Assembly (NCBI GenBank): GCA_021229015.1
Contig: CM037785.1
Location: 37,743,011-37,807,010, forward strand
Direction: 5' to 3'
Source: Solen grandis
Lineage: Eukaryota; Mollusca; Bivalvia; Adapedonta; Solenidae
DNA length: 64,000 bases
The position numbers and the translations under genes were made by a program. Each line of letters starts with the position of its first letter. Positions within the stretch are counted from its first letter, which is position 1. Below the pieces are notes generated by a model. That model saw only the letters and a list, made by a program, of their open reading frames with translations. It did no database searches and was not told the origin of the DNA. Below are positions 24,064-35,725 of the stretch, one piece after another.

Positions 24064-24281
24064 GGTGGCTCGTTATTAATGTCGTATTGTAGATATACAG
24101 ATTTTGGTCATTTTATAGTGTAACAAATAACCCCAAAGGTATCTGAAGTCGACAGCTTGATGTGATTATCAATATTTACACGGAGTTGTATCGGACTTCA
24201 AGCTTTCTACATAGGTTATTGTAACACCAAAAAATGACCAAAATCTTCATATTTGTTATCCAAAATTATTTACGAGCCACC
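24064..24281. mobile_element. palindromic MITE
   Basis: Terminal inverted repeats GGTGGCTCGTTATTAAT and ATTATTTACGAGCCACC. The arms continue inward as ATACAGATTTTGGTCATTTT...GTGTAACAAATAACC against GGTTATTGTAACAC...AAATGACCAAAATCTTCATA. It is about 218 bp and non-coding. I see no clear target duplication. Confidence 0.65.
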
Positions 24282-24769
24282 TTTGCATCAATCAAATTAT
24301 ATTCCTCCGCATGGTCAAATGATAGTTATGCAATATCATAGAGAAATTAATTCTTTGTGCTTTTAAACCATAGATGATCATTGTTTTGTTTTTTTTACTC
24401 AAAATTGATTTTTTTCACTTTTGCTTAATCTCAGAACTACCTTATATATAATAAGAAGGTAGGTATTTTTAGAAGCGAACACTTCTGAAGTCAGACAGTG
24501 GATTTTCTACTTATAATCGCATTTCCGCCACTTATCCATACATTCGCGTTGAAAAATAGTACCACTGGTTGTAAAATTCAACACTGCAGTTTTGATAAAA
24601 GTTGGATATATTGCAGGATTTTGAAAGCATTGGGTATAATAACAATTTCTGTGCAAATAAAACTGTAAAAGAAGCAAATTTATATTGCTTTTATTTATTC
24701 AGTGGTCATCCGCAGTTTCATTCATTAAACTACCTATAAATAACCTTATTTGCACCCCAAATTTTCGGC

Positions 24770-24862
24770 TGCGGAATTAGCTCAATTGATAAGAGCGTCG
24801 ATCAGAATTTTGTTCTTGCAAGGGTTCGTGAGTTCTAGTCCAGCTAAGACCTTCAGTTGAAA
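24770..24862 (+). repeat. degenerate tRNA-like SINE
   Basis: GCGGAATTAGCTCAATTGAT resembles a Pol III A box and GTGAGTTCTAGTCC a degraded B box, about 55 bp apart. The stems do not pair well enough for a functional tRNA. Confidence 0.45.
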
Positions 24863-25399
24863 CATTTTGTTTTTAATCTTTTCTTGTTAGTGTCTCAAAT
24901 GACTCTAGTCGCATCTGTATGTCATAACTCATAAAGTACTTTAGAGATAGGGTTTATACTTCATATAATGTTCAAGATTTGCTTACCAAGAACAATAACT
25001 CTATCTTGCTTCATTCTATTACTTAATTGTATGGTGAAATTATGTTTTTCTAGAACATATTTTAAAATTTATTGAGGCATGGATATCATTCTTTACACAT
25101 GGGAAGGATGTGAAGTGACAAAAAAAAAACAACTTTATCTTGTCCCATTTTCTTGCTTTTCTATAAAAAAAATATTTCTGTCTGCAGCAAATTATGAAGT
25201 GTGAACCACTATTCCTTATCCGTTTTTGTTTAATTTGACAGAGACCAATAAATAGAATAATCTATTTTACCTGTTTTAAGAAGATTTAACTTCCCTGATT
25301 ATTTACATGCATATCACAAAAAAATTAAAGGGATTGACTTTATAATTCACACATTTTAACTTTCGCTTCTGACAGTGCTCTCGGTGCTTTGATTTTCCA

Positions 25400-26165
25400 T
25401 TGAATTCGTACATCATGCTGTTTCAATTGCCATAACTCCTTTAATCATTGATAGATTTTCAAAAATTGGTCATATTTTGCGTGGAGGGATGAATATACAC
25501 GGACAAAATCACCCCTTGCCGGAGGAATTGCCCTAAAATGTTTGCGAATTCAAAAACACGTTTGGTCGGAAGAGATCTGACCGACAGAATCGTGTAAAAC
25601 TATAGAAAAACTAAAGCCACAATATCAGTGTAGAAATGTGTGAACAGATACTGGTAAAAGAAACAAATATACCTAAAATGAACACTTGTGTTGACATGAA
25701 AGCCATTGTTTTGAGAGATTTTTGTGACTAAAACGAAAACAAAACTACATTAGCAATGTCACCGAGACGCTCGATAGGAACTGTAGAGAATCCACAGTTT
25801 AAACATAGCTGTTAATCGGTCAAGGGCGATCGGTAGATATTTTAAAAAGGCAGAAAAAAAAGCTGCATAAGATTAAAAAATGAAATAACAAGTATTCATT
25901 TTAGGGTTATTTTGTTTCTTTTATCAGTATCGGTCAAATCCCTTCCGACACATTTACGACTTCTCGAACATTTTTAGGGCGATTCCTTTAGAGGGGAAGG
26001 GGAGGGGGTGTACTTGGTTGTCTTAATTCATCCCTTCCACGCATAATAACACCAAAACCAACGGCAATTGAAACGACATGATGTACGTTTTCAATGGAAG
26101 AAGTTATCTACCTTCTTATTGTATATCAGGTCATTGATGATTTAATGGGGTACCTTTGGTTCGAT
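25400..26165. mobile_element. foldback element (long imperfect inverted repeats), copy 1
   Basis: The left arm carries TTTCCATTGAATTCGTACAT, TCAATTGCCATAACTCCTTT, GGTCGGAAGAGATCTGACCG. The right arm carries their inverse (GGTCAAATCCCTTCCGACA, CGGCAATTGAAACGACATGA, ACGTTTTCAATGGAAGAAG). The arms are about 250-350 bp around an unpaired centre. A second copy is at about 56570-57535, inside the cotransporter gene. No ORF is present. Confidence 0.7.
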
Positions 26166-26268
26166 CTTTTTTTTTTATAAAATTGAAGGTTCTTCGGTTT
26201 TCAAAGAAGAGAATCGAATTCTTAGAGAGTAGGTACTATAGATGTGAATGATTACGTCACATACATCT

Positions 26269-26984
26269 AACAAGAGGGCCATGATGGCCCTAAATTGCTC
26301 ACCTGGATTCAACGGCTAGAGAGAAAATGCTAAAGTAAGGACAAAATTACACAAAATATATAGTGATTAAGAAGCAAAGGGTCAAAACTCTGTAATAAAT
26401 GTGTTGATATGGACAAATGGACTTGATACTGATTCATCATGTTCTTTTGAATTTCATCAAGACATGGCCAGTGTTTAAGGAGATGTCATTTAAAGATAGT
26501 TCTATTCTAAGTACTGGCGGCCATCTTGTTCAGGTGACCAGAATGATTTTTTTAGCTGTTTTTGTACAATACCATCCAATGATCATTCCTATTGAGTAAC
26601 ATCAAAATCTGCTTTGTTTTGGAGATGTCGTTTGAAGACTTTTATATTTTTAGCTCTGGCGGGCATCTTGGTTAGTGGACCGGAACCATTTTAGCTATTT
26701 TTGTGCAGTATTACTCAATGATCATTTCTAGTGAGTTTCATCAAAATCTGCTCAGGGGTTAATGTGGAGATGTCGATAAAGATGTTTCTATTTTTAGCTC
26801 TAGTGGTCATCTTGGTTTACGGACTAAAATGATTTTCGCTTTTTTTGTTCAGTGCCCCTTAAGGATGATTCCTGTTAGTTTTATCAAAATATGCTCAGCG
26901 GTTTAGGAGGAAATGTCTTTTAAAGCAAAAGTCAACGAAGCACGATGGACAAGAGCAGATTACCCGTGCTCAGGTGAGCTAAAA
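26269..26984 (-). mobile_element. AGCTCACCTGAG...GGCCATGATGGCC family element
   Basis: On the + strand it starts AACAAGAGGGCCATGATGGC and TTGCTCACCTGG and ends CGTGCTCAGGTGAGCTAAAA, the reverse orientation of the copies at 8662 and 11455. The interior is three diverged tandem units with 'ATCATTCCTATTGAGT', 'TCAAAATCTGCTCAG' and 'GGAGATGTC', unlike the interiors of the other copies. Confidence 0.7.
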
Positions 26985-27344
26985 ATATAAATTGCGGATA
27001 TCCACTCCCTTTACCAAAATGGACAAATATTTAATTTTTTCTGGGATGCGCAAACGGTAACAGCCCATGATTGCCGGGCACGATTTTTAAACTGCCATAG
27101 CAGTTACGGTACAGACAAGAAACGTAATGGGATGTAGCCAAAAAGGACTGACGCAACAAAACATGACAGTACGTAACATACCGTAATACAAGTTGAAAGC
27201 GATTAATTCTAAAACTCAGGATACGATGCTTGCTGTTGCTGACTGAGAATTTAATGAGAGTCCCTCTGCAGTATCAAACTGCATAGTGTGCATATTGTGC
27301 AGAACCCGTAGTGATACCCTCAATCCTTATAAAGATAAATACCG

Positions 27345-27605
27345 AACCCGGTGGCGAGTGGTTAGAGCGTCCGCCTCAGAGTCGGGAGATCGTGGGTTCG
27401 ATCCCCGGCCGCGACTTACCAAAGTCGTAGAAATGGTACTGGTATAGCTCCCTTGCTTGGTGCTCATCATATAAGGGTAGTTCCAGGACTGGTTGGCCCA
27501 GTGTCAGGATAATGTTACTGAATGTGGTATCATGCCACATGTCGTGATACTGCTGTGTGGCATCACTCTATTTGTCTCAAGAAGACAGACATCGTGTTAG
27601 TGGTT
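27345..27605 (+). repeat. tRNA-derived SINE, second family, copy 1
   Basis: The head GTGGCGAGTGGTTAGAGCGT (A box) and GTGGGTTCGATCCCCGG (B box) give a strong tRNA-like 5' end. It is followed by ACTTACCAAAGTCGTAGAAA, GCATATAAGGGTAGTT-like sequence, GGTATCATGCCACATGTC and GTCTCAAGAAGACAGACATC. It shares this whole arrangement with 35416-35725. Confidence 0.8.
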
Positions 27606-27639
27606 AAGTATAAACAAAACTTATTTTTTTAAAGACGAT

Positions 27640-28471
27640 GCATCGCTCCTTTTTGCGACGAAAATCTAAAACAACCGAACACATGTTGTTAAAATATAGT
27701 CATCTCCTTTCCGTCTGTTTGCTCTGTCATTCTTCATCGCTTAAATGCATCTCACATGTTATAAAATGGTTTTCTTTCAAAGCACCGGCGTGGGTTATCA
27801 CATTACATCTTAGCAACTTCTTAGCAAATGTCGACTTATTTTCTGCACAGCCTTAGGTAGAAAATCGATAAGTCTTTAGATAATGTTTGCTTCTTCATTA
27901 TTATGAATGAAGGACATCATTTGCAAATCCTCAATGCAATATATCAGGCTGACTTAATTTATCTAATTTTATCTTATTGTAGTCCACTCCTATGGAAAAA
28001 AAAAAACTTTGATGATTACTCGTTTAGAATGTGCAAGAAACATGTACTGGAGCTTTATACACATTTTGGAGACTTTCCCATGGCAATTTATGGACCCTAT
28101 ACAATTTATTTGCCAGTTTTCTCAAAAGATCACATGGAAATATACCTTGAAAATCACATATTTTATTGAGAACAGAACGAAAATAATTTTTCTTCGCATA
28201 TTTTTGATGCCCCAATATAGTTACTGGTTAAACAGTTCCTTTGTTATGTGTACTTTACTTTCATTGCTGCAATAATAGTGAGTTTTAATGCCCTGTGTCA
28301 TTTTTTATAGTAAAAATACTATTTATTTATTGGATTTCCAGTTTTCTTCCTTTCCTTGTTCATAAAAGATAATCCACGTCATTTACAGATGAAAAATCAA
28401 CAAAACCTTATACCAGTGCCCTAGAGAAAAATTTAAAACCAAAATGTATGTATGCTTATTATTTGTAAAAT
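27640..28471. other. no recognisable gene; diverged duplicate of about 17.9-18.4 kb in its first 400 bp
   Basis: Only short overlapping ORFs with no family resemblance. Shared blocks with 17930-18400 are described in the findings. Confidence 0.4.
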
Positions 28472-28571
28472 NNNNNNNNNNNNNNNNNNNNNNNNNNNNN
28501 NNNNNNNNNNNNNNNNNNNNNNNNNNNNNNNNNNNNNNNNNNNNNNNNNNNNNNNNNNNNNNNNNNNNNNN
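28472..28571. other. assembly gap (100 N)
   Basis: Exactly 100 Ns. Confidence 0.98.
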
Positions 28572-28974
28572 GAGATCCTGCATTGAGTCATGTTTGTTTT
28601 TATACTATGCCTACTATTTCTGCAGGGTGTTGAGTATGGATTGGTTTGTATTGGGATGTCCATCCGTTCCTTATTTTGTAAGGAAATTACGGGTCACCTT
28701 TTTAAATAGTGACATTTAATATAATTTATTGAGAAATAGAAAGTCTAGATGACTCCTAGCCGAAAATGAAATACTAGTAGTACATTTTTTCTTTTCTTCA
28801 ATTCTTTTTGTTTTATGTTGATTAAATGTATATGTTAACTAACACCCTGTTATTTATTTACACTTCTCTAATTTTGATTGTTAGTATACAAATCTATTTA
28901 TGGTTAGTTTTTCATTCATTCTTCTCTGTCATTCATCTTCCATTATTTCAGTTCATGCATACAAAACCCCCTTG

Positions 28975-29570
28975 GGACCTTTTTACACCCGGATAGGACG
29001 GTGGACCACCCTACCCTGATGTATCATTCCCATCTTCAGCAGGGCGTTGGAGCCCTACCGGAAGAGTGTGATAGCAGCCTGGTACTGCCCAGGGAGGATT
29101 TGGGTCCCCTGGCTTAACCATCTACCACCACCGTCAGGCTATAATGGGTGGATTTACCCATTTGTTGAGTGAAAAGATATGGGGAATAGATCTACCTTGT
29201 GTGGTGAAAGTTTATTTGTGGTGTGGTGATTTGAGAATCCATGTTTGAATTTAAGTTAGCCGCAGGGGTGGGTCTGTGTACGCCCAACGGGATTTGAGAT
29301 CCCAAACGAGCCCCGGCTTCTATCAAAAATTCTGGCGGATAATAGCCCATAGACCTCATTTTTTATTGATTTTGCAGAGTTTGGTTGGAATCCCATGTGG
29401 TTTTAGAGTTTTATATGAGATCTTATGTTTGAATTTAAGTTAGCCGCAGGGGTGGGTCTGTGTACGCCCAACGGGATTTGAGATCCCAAACGAGCCCCGG
29501 CTTCTACCAAAAATTCAGGCGGTTAATAGCCCATAGATCACATTTTTATTTGGGACCGCAGAGTTTGTGA
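28975..29570 (+). repeat. probable LINE 5' UTR segment with a 180-bp tandem duplication
   Basis: GC-richer than its surroundings. A unit beginning TTGAATTTAAGTTAGCCGCA and including GGGTGGGTCTGTGTACGCCC, GAGCCCCGGCTTCTA and AATAGCCCATAGA occurs twice, at about 29245 and 29425. It abuts the poly(A) end of the oppositely oriented LINE at 29581. Tandem 5' UTR repeats are typical of some LINEs; assignment is inference. Confidence 0.45.
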
Positions 29571-29580
29571 AAAAGAGAAT

Positions 29581-30945
29581 TTTTTTTTTTTTTTTTTTTT
29601 TACATGCGATGAAGTATGCCTATATTTTTTAGGTACTTAATGACCAATTGATGCATTATACTTTGATCTTTTTTTGCAGGAAACAGTAAAATTTCTCTAT
29701 TGATTATTGTTATATTATGAGTATCTAATGCTCGTTCTAATAGAACACGTTCATTTTTGTATTGTGGGCATTCAAAGAAGACGTGTTCAAAAGTTTCTTT
29801 TTCTGAGCACCATTCACATATTGTTTTTAATAGCTTTTCTTCACCTAAATTACTAGATTTTAGCCTCAACTGGGTTATTATCCTGTCATGATTTGGATTG
29901 TCAGCGTATTGTGTTATTTTTGTGGGACATGTACCATATTTAAAGTTTTTTTCTGTCCTATAGGATGAAAATATGGTATCTCTAAAGAGTGAGTTGACTT
30001 TATTGTTGATGATATGATACATTTCTTTAGTGCTTAGTTTTATGTTTAACCAGTCGCCATTTAGGGCTCCTTTTTTTGCTGCTGAGTCAGCCAATTCATT
30101 ACCGATGATACCAACGTGGCTCGGTATCCATATGTATTTGATGTTTATATTGTTATTGGCTAACGTGTTATTGAGTGATATGATTTGTATTATCAAGTTT
30201 TGTCTAGAGCTTGAAAAACCATTTTCTAGGGATTGTAATGCACTTAAAGAGTCTGTAAAAATAGCAATATTGCTGGGAAGTGTGATTTTAGATTTTTGAA
30301 AGATTAACCATTGTAATACTGTGCTGATTGTTACCAGTTCACAGGTGAATATTGATAGTCTATGATCTAGCTTGAGGCTTCTGTCTTGGATTTTTTCATT
30401 GTTATTATCTATTATTACTATCCCTGCTCCTGCATTTTCTTTCTCAATATCTTTACTGCCATCGGTATAAATTGACCATTCTCTTTGGATTTGGGATATG
30501 TGTCTGTTAGCGATGTCTAGATTTACCGATGGATTGACCTGTTTATTGATATGTTTGACTAGGCTAGTATCTATGTGAAGAGGTTGCAGTCCATTCAGGG
30601 CTTTTAGACAAGGTTTTTCAATTTCATTTTCTTTAAGTTGATACTTCTTTGTTAAATCAAGAATTTCCTGTGCATATGGTTTTTTAGCTCTTTTTAATTT
30701 AGCTACTCTTGAGGAATAGCCAGGATCTATTCTGATTTCTTTGTTTATTGGGAGAGATTCTCCTAATGGGGTTGACCTGGCCCAATATTTGAGCATACAT
30801 TTTTCCCTATGAAGATTCAGTAGTACTTCACTACATTCAATTAGTAAGGGTATTGTGGGAGTATACTGTTTACACCTTGATATGACTTTGAGGGCTTTGT
30901 TTTGTAAAACTTGTAACTTATTTAATAGTTCAGGGCTAACTTTTA
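29581..30945 (-). mobile_element. 5'-truncated LINE with RNase H domain
   Basis: The - strand frame runs from about 30945 through an ATG at 30796 to a stop at 29600, and is followed at once by a poly(A) tail (the T run at 29581-29602). The protein has an RNase H core: IYTDGSKD (first Asp), FTCELVTI (Glu), IFTDSLSALQSL (Asp), WIPSHVGIIGNELADSAAK (His and last Asp). It ends with a Cys/His finger, CEWCSEKETFEHVFFECPQY, seen in RNase H-bearing LINEs of the I/Tad-like groups. Upstream residues (LQNKALKVISRC) are the region between RT and RNase H. RT and endonuclease are missing through 5' truncation. The RNase H part has no visible disabling mutation, so the insertion may be young. Confidence 0.85.
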
Positions 30946-33293
30946 TCTGCGCGAACCCCTCTTTATATACCGCAAACGAATCACGTGACCAGCTAATGAT
31001 GAACTCTCCCGGGTAAAACCATTTTCATATGCGCGAAGGGGTGTAAGCTTAAATGAAATTGAAGCTTAATTTGCAAATATCAAGCACGATGCACGATAAA
31101 TAGACAACCGGAAATAGCAACATTAGGTGAACTCTACCAATCATGAAACGGGGTACACTCAACTAGATCAGTTTCGTCATACTAGCCATTACAATAGAAG
31201 AAGGTGACAGAGAGAATGGGTGTGTGGGGGTGGTAGGGAGAGTAAACAAACAAATAATAAATTACAAAGCATATGAATAGAGAACAATGTGAAGATGAAC
31301 TGAGGGTGCTACACGGAACACAATTCATTTACGTCAAAAGTAGAATACTTAATACACGTGTAGTAGCTAATAATAATTGCAGTAAGTCAATGAATGACCA
31401 TACAATTTCAACATATGACGTATGAGAATAAAAATGACGAGTTTAAACTACATGCATATCATTTAACCTGATATAAAGGTGTCTCGAACATTGAATGCAT
31501 GTTTGATAAATTTACTTACGTTCAGTAATGTTTTCTTGTTTCTAGAGACCACGACACATGTATTTATAAAAATTAGGCTTTGCATATGATTGTCATTTCA
31601 AATACAGATTACGGGTATCACTATAATAATGCACTACAAACACAGACAATATGAAACCCGTCCTCATTTTCACCAGTTTTATAAATGGTGCGCGTACCCA
31701 GATTATCTAGGATCATCGCACGAGTCGCCGATACTCGCACGGGACTCGTGCTACAAAAATCTTCTTTTTTTTTGCCAAAAAATGAAAAGGATCATGACAG
31801 CTAGTACGTGTAATGTGATTGATGAATAAAGCAGGAAATCGCATTTACGTCGCAAGAAAAAGGTAAACATATCGTACAAAGTTTTCATCATTCGTAATGT
31901 CGCACGAGTTTCATACGAGATTCTGAAGACTGGTACGTGTGTCATACGATCCCATGAATTTCGAACGGTGCTCTTTCGAATTGTTCGCTTGAATCTTACG
32001 ACCTAAAAACTGAGGGAATGGCTCGGAAGCTTATAATTAATAGTTTAATACACAAATTTGACCACTGTAAACATGACTGAAAAAAAACACCAGTAAATAC
32101 GGAGAAAGATAACGATGTTTGCTCCGTAATTAGGATACGTCTGAACAGCTGTAGCCCGATATCTACAAATATGTGGCTGCAAAACGCAAACAATACCCAA
32201 AGCTTGACTGCATTGCTGCAGTGATGCTTTTCCAAGGTGTCTTGTGACCACGTCATTATTTACATTATATCTTAGACTGATTCAAATGAAATAAAAAGTT
32301 AAGCAGGTCATTATAATGACAAATCTGGATTTACTTTGTTTTCAAGTATGCATATACATGTTAAGATTTTTTTTTATCAAATTTACATTCATTGTTTATG
32401 ACATATGGCAAAATGTTAGCAATCTGGTGACCGAAAGTAGTAGCCCTCCAACTATATGTTTTCTTCGACATTTTTATCATGTGCGGTATTTCGTGGTTTG
32501 CTCCTGTACTTATTCCCGTGATCCGTGGTTCACTCACAGTAGCTATTCCACATGTCAGAACTCTACACAGTGATCTCCCTTGCAAGCAAAAAGAAGAAGA
32601 AGAAAAAAAAAAAAAAAACACTGCCGTCACAAATCTCAAGAGATGATGGTAAACTAACAAAATGGCTTCTCCGTCTGCTGTCACAACAACAATTTTTTTT
32701 TAAATGTTTTTTTTTTTTTTTTTTTTTTTTTACCACGAAGCGATATTTGATGTTATTAAAGAAAACATACTTATGGAAATGACACTCAGTATTTTTTTTT
32801 TTGGAAAAAAGAAAAATTAGCTAAATTCTGTTTAATTTTACTTGTGGCAGTTGTTATCTACAACTGTTAGGGGAGGTAACTACTGCGTTGAGTTTGATCC
32901 GTGATAGAACCCGTAATATAAACCGAAGGCGCGGTAAAGTTATATTTTGAATGTAATAAAAGAAGGATGTCGCTTTTAAAAGGAATCGAGTTCAACCACT
33001 TGCTCATAATACAAGCAGGAGTGATTCCACACACGAAGCAATACATACCAGTTACTTTTAATTTTAGTTCATTTGCCACCGAAATCCAGAATAATTATAG
33101 TCTGGCAGTATGGCATCACACAAAGGTGGGTTTATCCACCTTTACTTCAATGAGTTTTTCCATAATATCTTAGGTACATGTACTTAGATTCATATTTGAC
33201 TTTGAATGAGGCGTCTTTCCTAGCCATTTCCGAGAACTATCCGTTCGGGTAGAAGTCGCTCACCGAGCGAAACGTCGCTTCCAGACCCGGATC
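30946..33293. other. no recognisable gene
   Basis: Short ORFs only. Contains A-rich (about 32590-32618) and T-rich (about 32709-32731) runs. Bases 32843-32905 are related in inverse orientation to about 60712-60775 (see findings). Confidence 0.4.
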
Positions 33294-33303
33294 GGGCGTA
33301 TGT

Positions 33304-33562
33304 TGTTGTTGTTGTTGTTGTATTGGGGTTTACCGTCGCTGCGATAGTATTTCAATCATATATCGACGTCCAGCTAATTACAGGTGGAGGAAGACCCCGA
33401 GTACACAGAGGTACCCGGGTAGAACCACCGACCTACCGCAAGCCAGCTGGAAGGCTTCCTCACATGAAAAACCCGAAGTCCATACCGGGATTCGAACCCA
33501 CAGCGGTGAGGGGGTGAGAGATTTGTAGTCCACGACTGTAACCGCTCGGCCACGGCGGCCCC
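33304..33562 (-). repeat. MetaSINE-like SINE, full length with target site duplication
   Basis: Read on the - strand: head GGGGCCGCCGTGGCCGAGCG, B box GGGTTCGAATCCC, central domain TTTTTCATGTGAGGAAGCC, GGGGTCTTCCTCCACCTGTA, tail ending in (CAA)n, seen as the (TTG) run at about 33304-33320 on +. A 10-bp direct repeat GGGCGTATGT flanks it at 33294-33303 and 33563-33572, proving retroposition. Confidence 0.9.
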
Positions 33563-33572
33563 GGGCGTATGT

Positions 33573-35415
33573 AATGTACTAAAGTATTCCTCGTTAAAAG
33601 AAGCTTCAAAGGCGCCGACCGTGGATCACTATGAAATAATACAGGGCTTATCTTTTCGTGACCTTATAAAGGAAATAACACCACAGTAGAAACGTTAGTG
33701 ATCGTCTCCTTGCATGCGTTCCTCATCCGCTTCCGCATGCATGTCGAATCGAGCAATTTGATATTTTTTACATTCAAGGAGTGGACATCAAACTGTCGAC
33801 TAGCCAAATAAAATGCGTGCGTCGCATTAAATGTATAGAAAAAACATCTTATTATCGAAATGATGGGAGAACAATTATTTGTGTTCTCAATTTTTATCTT
33901 CTTGAATGCAGCTTTATAAACACAGAATATATGTATCGATATCAGATTTAAATCGAAAAGCATTTAACTGTTTTATGTTAATAAATATATTATTTATTTA
34001 ATGTATTGAGATGGGATACATGTAAATAAAGAAAGCATTTTGAAAAGTAAATTATAATATTTCAATCTTTCATTTTATATAAAACAGAATATAATTTCAA
34101 ATATTTAATTTTTCAAGATTTTACTTCTTCTAATATGTCTGTATTTAAATACAAATTTATCAAATGTATTTTACAATCTTTTTCACAAATCATTGTGAAA
34201 CTGAGAAAAATTATATTCTCACAAATACGTGCACTTAGTTGAATGCATCCGTATCTGTGCTAAGGCTGATTAATTTCTCGGAAATTTTACAGTAAACATT
34301 TATTTTTGTTAACAGTGCCTTAACAGCACGGAATCTCAGCAGTCTTATTAGCTATTACTGCTGGTGAAGTAAGAGCACAGCTGAGGATTCCTGATATTGT
34401 AGGTTGTCAATACTTTTTATCCAGTTACACACTCCTCTTCAGAAAACTAATCTCTGTGGATCAACGCGAGCCTGTTCCACATGTATTTTTGTAAATTTGA
34501 TTTCAATTTACTTCTAAATATTAACATTTAATGTCGATTTCTGTTTATTTTTTAAAATATTTTAAGAAAAAAATATATACTAAAAAGGGCATATATTTCT
34601 TGCAACTGAAAATTAATATACAACTGCTAGTTAAAAATGTATGGTGCAAATAAATATTTTCATTCACTTAATATAATGGGCGATTTTAATTAGTATCTGA
34701 TAGATATCTATGTTGGAAAATTCAGCTATATTTTTATTTTTAAAAAGGATTTTAAAGCAGTGTTTGCTTTCGTGGGAATTTAAGAAGGTGATATAATTTG
34801 CCTAAATAAAAAATATTACGACTCATTTTTGCATTCTCGTTAACAATGTCTTTTACGAACACAATCCCTGAATTTATGCGTCGACTTTCCTTTATATTTG
34901 ATTAATCTTTTACCCCATACGATTTGAGTTAAGCTCGCAGTTCAAGTTCGATACTATTTTTTATAAATGAACATTCGCATAAGATATCTTTTATAAAGGT
35001 AGTAAAAAGGATGTATTTATTTTTTCCCAGTATGCAATGTTCATGTCAGATAAAAGAAAGTTTTGTCCATATTCATCAAAGAAATATCGAGTTATAATCT
35101 TCTAGCTTTGATTGTCTTTGCTCAAAAGACTTTTGACCAATTTGTAGTTTAGTAATAGGATTTAACGTAAATTAAGTTTATACTGCCGAAAGTTTTCTCG
35201 GAAACTTATGTAGTTCTCTTTTTCTTCTCTCTTTAACCACTCCATTGGAATTCAGTTAAAATATATATTTAGAGCTTGTATTACCTATTTTCGGCACAAT
35301 TAAGAAATGAAATAAAAAAATTAAATTGTGGCATTAATAGAAAGAATTACCACAAAATGTTTATTTCCTTTTTTAAGAGTTTTGTATTATATAACTTAAT
35401 ACAAACAATGTTACC
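33573..35415. other. no recognisable gene
   Basis: AT-rich sequence without a convincing ORF, repeat or RNA gene. Confidence 0.4.
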
Positions 35416-35725
35416 GTCTCCGGTGGACGAGTGGTTAGAGCGTCCGCCTCGGGAGCGGGAGGTCGTGGGTTCGATCCACGGCCACGACATACCAAAGTCG
35501 TAAATAATGGTACTGTTATAGCTCCCTCGCTTGGCGCTCAGCATATAAGGGTAGTTGCAGGACTGATTGGCTTGGTGTCAGGATAATGCGAATGGGTGTG
35601 GTATCATGCCACATGTCTACGGCGTGATACTGCAGTGTGGCAGCACTATATCTGTCTCAAGTAGACATCGTCTCCAAATGACTGAAATACTGTCGGTTGG
35701 ACGTTAAACCCAACAAACAAACATA
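35416..35725 (+). repeat. tRNA-derived SINE, second family, copy 2 (most complete)
   Basis: A box GTGGACGAGTGGTTAGAGCG and B box GTGGGTTCGATCCACGG. Then CATACCAAAGTCGTAAATAA, AGCATATAAGGGTAGTTGCA, GGTATCATGCCACATGTCTA, CTGCAGTGTGGCAGCACTAT, and a tail CTGAAATACTGTCGGTTGGA/CGTTAAACCCAACAAAC. The tail resembles the 3' end of the MetaSINE-like family. Confidence 0.85.

Noticed and set aside
27357..27425. tRNA gene at 27357 (and similar at 35425, 33500, 59815)
   Set aside because: The Pol III boxes are good, but acceptor stems do not pair and each is followed by a shared non-tRNA body; they are SINE heads.
30960..31045. GCGCGAACCCCT / GCGCGAAGGGGT pair next to the LINE as a target duplication or inverted repeat
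   Set aside because: The two are neither direct nor proper inverted copies and do not sit at both ends of the insertion.
32361..32684. 107-codon - strand ORF near 32.4 kb as a gene
   Set aside because: It runs through a poly-A/T low-complexity stretch and has no recognisable domain, splice context or start context.
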